Part shown: positions 60,941-64,000 of the stretch, piece by piece | Numbering within the stretch: the first letter of the stretch is position 1 | How the letters are laid out: each line of letters begins with the position of its first letter | NCBI RefSeq assembly: GCF_022898935.1 | Contig: NZ_JALIRP010000006.1 | Coordinates: 186,001 to 250,000, forward strand | DNA from: Paenibacillus mangrovi | Lineage (GTDB): Bacteria; Bacillota; Bacilli; Paenibacillales; Paenibacillaceae | Length of the DNA stretch: 64,000 nucleotides | Reading direction: 5' to 3' | The notes under the pieces: generated by a model | The model's database searches: none | What the model was told of the DNA's origin: nothing | The model's input: the letters and a program-made list of their open reading frames with translations, nothing else | Made by a program: the position numbers and the translations under genes

Positions 60941-61900
60941 TTGAAGACAAATCCCTGCAAGATTGTAGATTGTACAATTCGTGACGGTGGACTGGTGAAC
61001 AACTGGGATTTCAGCGTGGAATTTGTACAAAACCTATATGCCGGACTGAATGAGGCTGGCGTTGATTATATGGAAATTGGCTACAAAAATTCTCCGAAGC
61101 TGCTCAAGGGAGCTGATCAGGCGGGGCCATGGCGTTTTCTGAATGATGATTTCCTGCGTGAGGTTATTCCCCAGAAAGGTAAAACCAAATTATCCGCTTT
61201 GGTGGATATCGGACGTGTGGACGTTGATGATATTTTGCCGCGTACGGAGAGCATGCTCGATCTGATCCGCGTTGCCTGCTACATTAAAGATGTGGACAAA
61301 GGGCTTGAACTGATTCAAACGTTCCATGACCGTGGCTACGAGACCACTCTGAATATTATGGCTTTGTCCAATGTCATGGATAATGAGCTGATTGAGGCTT
61401 TTGAAATGATCAAGGACAGCGTAGTCGATGTTGTTTACATCGTGGATTCCTACGGAAGCCTGGATCACAAGGATGTGGAGTATCTAGTCGAGAAGTTTAA
61501 GAAGTATCTGCCAAATAAACGTCTGGGTGTACATACGCACAACAATATGCAGCTCGCCTTCTCCAATACGCTGACAGCAGCTGAGCATGGGGTGGAACTG
61601 CTGGATGCTTCCGTGTATGGTATGGGACGTGCTGCAGGCAACTGCCCGACCGAGCTCCTGGTAACACATCTGAAAAATACGCATTACAACCTGCGTCCGG
61701 TTCTGGATATTATTGAGCGTTATATGATTCCGCTTCGTGAAAAGGAAGAGTGGGGCTACCTGATTCCTTATATGATTACAGGCACGCTGGATGAGCATCC
61801 GCGTTCAGCTATGGCTCAGCGTGCATCGAAAGATAAAGATAAATATGTGGATTTTTTCGATAAGCTGACAACACCGGAAGTTAATTTCAACAATAAATAA
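60941..61900 (+). CDS. DRE-TIM aldolase-type protein (HMG-CoA lyase-like family)
   Basis: A 319-residue protein of the HMGL-like aldolase superfamily. Metal-binding start: KIVDCTIRDGGLVNNWDFSVEFVQNLYAGLNEAGVDYMEIGYK (Arg-Asp pair in IRDGG). The HxH motif is LGVHTHNNMQLAFSNTLTAAEHG, followed by ASVYGMGRAAGNCPTELLV. Relatives include 4-hydroxy-2-oxovalerate aldolases and a nikkomycin-type branch; the partner acylating dehydrogenase is not nearby, so the substrate is unknown. TTG start after GGAAGGAGA. Terminator at 61942. Confidence 0.8.
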   Translation: MKTNPCKIVDCTIRDGGLVNNWDFSVEFVQNLYAGLNEAGVDYMEIGYKNSPKLLKGADQAGPWRFLNDDFLREVIPQKGKTKLSALVDIGRVDVDDILPRTESMLDLIRVACYIKDVDKGLELIQTFHDRGYETTLNIMALSNVMDNELIEAFEMIKDSVVDVVYIVDSYGSLDHKDVEYLVEKFKKYLPNKRLGVHTHNNMQLAFSNTLTAAEHGVELLDASVYGMGRAAGNCPTELLVTHLKNTHYNLRPVLDIIERYMIPLREKEEWGYLIPYMITGTLDEHPRSAMAQRASKDKDKYVDFFDKLTTPEVNFNNK

Positions 61901-61941
61901 ACAGAGGGAATGTGACCTTCTCGAAGTTATACTTATATCTT

Positions 61942-61981
61942 GAAAAAAGCTTGACCGCATGAATGCGGCCAAGCTTTTTCT
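61942..61981. terminator. Bidirectional terminator
   Basis: GAAAAAAGCTTGACCGCAT pairs with ATGCGGCCAAGCTTTTTC, one mismatch, between convergent genes. Confidence 0.9.
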
Positions 61982-61995
61982 TCTAGAAATAGGAA

Positions 61996-62247
61996 CTATT
62001 CGATTCGAACGTATTCCCGTTCCCCTGTATCCTTATTATAGTACACCTGGTACTTGAGACCGTCCCGAGGGTCCACGAATATTTCGGAAGTGGGTGTAAA
62101 CCTCCCGCTCAAGAGATCTCTGTGGCTTGCTTCCTCATCTTTGCGACGGTATCGGCGGTCGAAGTAGCGCCAGCTGAGCCAAAGAAGAAGCAAAAATGCA
62201 ATAAGCTCTAATGCATAAATCAAGACGACAGTCACAATCGCTCCCAT
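61996..62247 (-). CDS. Small membrane protein, unknown function
   Basis: An 83-residue protein with one N-terminal span (AIVTVVLIYALELIAFLLLLWLSW), then a basic RYFDRRYRRKDEE stretch and a short polar domain (EIFVDPRDGLKYQVYYNKDTGEREYVRIE). It follows the YbjQ-like gene by 14 bp on the minus strand and is probably cotranscribed. No characterised family recognised. Confidence 0.65.
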   Translation of the reverse strand: MGAIVTVVLIYALELIAFLLLLWLSWRYFDRRYRRKDEEASHRDLLSGRFTPTSEIFVDPRDGLKYQVYYNKDTGEREYVRIE

Positions 62248-62261
62248 GTGAACGTACCCGC

Positions 62262-62585
62262 CTAACCGATAGGTCTTGTTCTGACAACGGTTCCGTATGC
62301 AACGATCTCGCTCATGTTGTTGCCGATATCGCCGCTGTCGAAGCGCATCATCACAATGGCATCTCCGCCCATAGCATGTGCATTTTGCACCATACGGTCC
62401 ATCGCCTGCCGGCGGGCATCCTCGATCATCTGCGTGTACTGCTTGACTTCACCGCCGACGAGTCCTTTTAAAGAAGCCATAATGTCTCCGCCGATTCCCC
62501 GTGCCCGGACAACCACACCAAATGTCGTTCCCAGTACTTCAACTACTTCTTGATTATGTATGTTTTCAGTTGTTGTTACGATCAT
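62262..62585 (-). CDS. YbjQ/UPF0145 family protein
   Basis: A 107-residue protein that matches the YbjQ family along its full length: MIVTTTENIHNQEVVEVLGTTFGVVVRARGIGGDIMASLKGLVGGEVKQYTQMIEDARRQAMDRMVQNAHAMGGDAIVMMRFDS. It is called heavy-metal-binding by family, but the function is not well defined. AAAGGGGTGAATATAG lies before the ATG. First gene of a probable pair with the small membrane protein downstream. Confidence 0.88.
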   Translation of the reverse strand: MIVTTTENIHNQEVVEVLGTTFGVVVRARGIGGDIMASLKGLVGGEVKQYTQMIEDARRQAMDRMVQNAHAMGGDAIVMMRFDSGDIGNNMSEIVAYGTVVRTRPIG

Positions 62586-62791
62586 CTATATTCACCCCTT
62601 TAGCATGATACCATATTTTACGGTTAAATCTAAAAAATGATTCAAATATTTCTTCATCATACCATCTGTCGAAGGCTGGCGTGTCCGTAAAATTATTGTC
62701 TGATCCTAGCAGGAAAAAGTGCGGAAACGTGGAATTATTTAGCATGAAACCATCTTCATATTTTAGGATAACCCGGGGGTCAGATGGCTTT

Positions 62792-64000
62792 ATGCACACA
62801 AGAGTTGAGGAGAAACGAACGATCAAAGCAGCCCTATGGGGAATAATATTATTTACAGCAGTACAATTGGTAGAAAACGTTTTTAAGCTTCAAGTAATGG
62901 ATAAAGATACATTTAGGACAGTGTATATTCTTCTTTGCAACTGCTGTGTGGCAGCAAGCTTTGCGATCTTTTCACAGGGCTGGCTTTTGTTTTCGCACAA
63001 GCTTTCACGTTACAGGCTGTATACGGCAGCATTGTTTTTATGCATCGCTGTGTTTGATCTGCTGCAGACCATGAGCCTGATGGGAGTTACTCTTTTTGGG
63101 TATTCAATGACCGAGAATGATACCTTATGGCTGCTCGTAGTATCGAAGCTGTTCTTTGCAGCCGGAATTTTAATCATTTACAGCTTGAAGGATTCGATGG
63201 TCTCACTTACATATAAAACCATGGTTTTCACAGTGACTATCATGTTCCTGCTATTGTGCATCGCAGTGTATGCTGTCTGGCAGCCTGTTTTACCTATACT
63301 CATAAGCCATGGAAGCTTAAATGTTCTCATGAAGCTGATTAGCCTGGGGTTTGCGGTCGTTTGTCTGAGCGGCATGGCCTCCATTGTATACCACGGACGG
63401 AAGGAAAGAGCCCCGTCGTTGTTCATTATTATTCGTGCCTTGATTTATATTGCTATTGGTCAAGGATTAATCATAAGTTCCGATCATACATACGATATTA
63501 ATTATTTGCTGGGAGCCCTATGCGGCAGTGTGTCATATTATGTGATGCTCAAGGGTGTTTACCGGTTGACCATTGAGGATCCTTTCCGTGAGCAGCAGCG
63601 CATCGAGGCCAAGATGAACTATTTGGCATTTCATGATGATCTGACAGGGCTGCCGAACAAACGCCGATTGACTGAGCGTCTGGGCAAGCTGATGCAGGGG
63701 CAGGAGAACGGCAAGTCAGGGATCGTTGTATTTAATATTAATCGCTTCAAAAATATTAATGATTCACTGGGTCATCAGGCGGGAGATCGGATGCTGCAGC
63801 TGGTGGGAGACCGGTTAAAGCGCAATTCACTTCCGAAGGAAGAGGTTTTCGGCATGGGAGGGGATAAGTTTGCTCTCATTATTCCTGCTCTTGTCAGTGA
63901 GGAGTCTACCTTGAACCGGATCAGGGATTTGCTGACACTGTTCGAAAAGCCCATTACCATTGATGATTGTGACTATCATATTTCGCTGTGCGCTGGCATG
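62792..64000 (+). CDS. Membrane GGDEF-domain protein with degenerate active site, 3' end beyond window
   Basis: The frame is open from the ATG at 62792 to the last base, 403 codons, so the protein continues outside. The first 250 residues hold about seven to eight hydrophobic segments, an integral membrane sensor. A diguanylate-cyclase domain follows: NYLAFHDDLTGLPNKRRL is the normal entry. The metal site reads VFNINRFKNIND in place of the usual D-x-D-x-FK, and the signature is GMGGDKFAL, with Lys for Glu of GGDEF. Both changes suggest that it cannot make c-di-GMP and may bind GTP or regulate a following EAL domain outside the window. The start has only a weak ribosome binding site. Confidence 0.85.
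   Translation, partial: MHTRVEEKRTIKAALWGIILFTAVQLVENVFKLQVMDKDTFRTVYILLCNCCVAASFAIFSQGWLLFSHKLSRYRLYTAALFLCIAVFDLLQTMSLMGVTLFGYSMTENDTLWLLVVSKLFFAAGILIIYSLKDSMVSLTYKTMVFTVTIMFLLLCIAVYAVWQPVLPILISHGSLNVLMKLISLGFAVVCLSGMASIVYHGRKERAPSLFIIIRALIYIAIGQGLIISSDHTYDINYLLGALCGSVSYYVMLKGVYRLTIEDPFREQQRIEAKMNYLAFHDDLTGLPNKRRLTERLGKLMQGQENGKSGIVVFNINRFKNINDSLGHQAGDRMLQLVGDRLKRNSLPKEEVFGMGGDKFALIIPALVSEESTLNRIRDLLTLFEKPITIDDCDYHISLCAGM

Noticed and set aside
62566..62826. Minus-strand frame of 86 codons overlapping the start of the YbjQ-like gene and the GGDEF gene
   Set aside because: No ribosome binding site at any start, overlap with two supported genes, and no recognisable protein features.

Overview
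The window reads as chromosomal DNA of a Gram-positive, low-to-mid-GC Firmicute, most likely Paenibacillus or a close relative. The reasons are strong GGAGG-type ribosome binding sites, frequent TTG/GTG starts, a T-box leader, an infC-rpmI-rplT operon with a terminator-bearing leader, a NupNOPQ-type nucleoside transporter, YkuU/YtqA/YtqB-type proteins and a cytoplasmic sporulation-kinase-like histidine kinase. This is inference from gene content; no rRNA gene or species marker is present. I see no tRNA, rRNA, CRISPR array, transposase, phage gene or replication origin.

Layout. Positions 1-13 kb hold accessory and housekeeping single genes: a benzil-reductase-like SDR cut by the window edge, acetyltransferases, an APH(6)-like kinase, an AraC regulator divergent from a sulfatase, an HD hydrolase, a VOC protein, an epimerase, SseB, small membrane and secreted proteins, and a YjjG-type nucleotidase. 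Positions 13-16.5 kb hold a secreted copper-amine-oxidase-N-domain protein, a TIGR02206 membrane protein and a DUF72 protein. Positions 16.8-21 kb are odhAB (2-oxoglutarate dehydrogenase E1 and E2). Positions 21-25 kb hold a rhodanese behind a CsoR/CstR-like operator, a Nudix hydrolase, ApbE and a SemiSWEET-like protein. Positions 25-36 kb hold recQ, a B12/radical-SAM protein, a lipase, manA, the ytqA-mnmM tRNA-modification pair, trmB, and a glycosyltransferase with a PAP2 phosphatase. Positions 36-39 kb hold a membrane glycosyltransferase and infC-rpmI-rplT. Positions 39.5-44.3 kb are nupNOPQ.

Positions 45.5-53.6 kb are the branched-chain amino-acid block. A T-box leader (apparent Leu specifier) precedes ilvB-ilvH-ilvC-leuA; leuB lies beyond a convergent aldo/keto reductase, and leuCD are absent. 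Then come a YkuU-type peroxiredoxin behind a perfect PerR-box match, a PAS histidine kinase, pepA, feoAB with its small Cys-rich partner under a Fur-like site, a DRE-TIM aldolase-like protein, YbjQ, and a membrane GGDEF protein with degenerate active-site motifs that runs off the window.

The most interesting structure outside genes is a family of dispersed intergenic repeats (about 4578-4690, 20969-21077, 23706-23845, 58180-58252, with tails at 21575 and 36088). They all lie in the same orientation. They have AAGAAAAAC/GTTTTTCTT ends and a 5' hairpin whose sequence changes between copies while its pairing is kept. Two copies supply the stop codon of the neighbouring minus-strand gene. A second, weaker repeat family occurs at 44387 and 49500. 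Other signals worth checking are an AUU start on infC, two cre-like sites around the odhA promoter, and a long hairpin between ilvH and ilvC.
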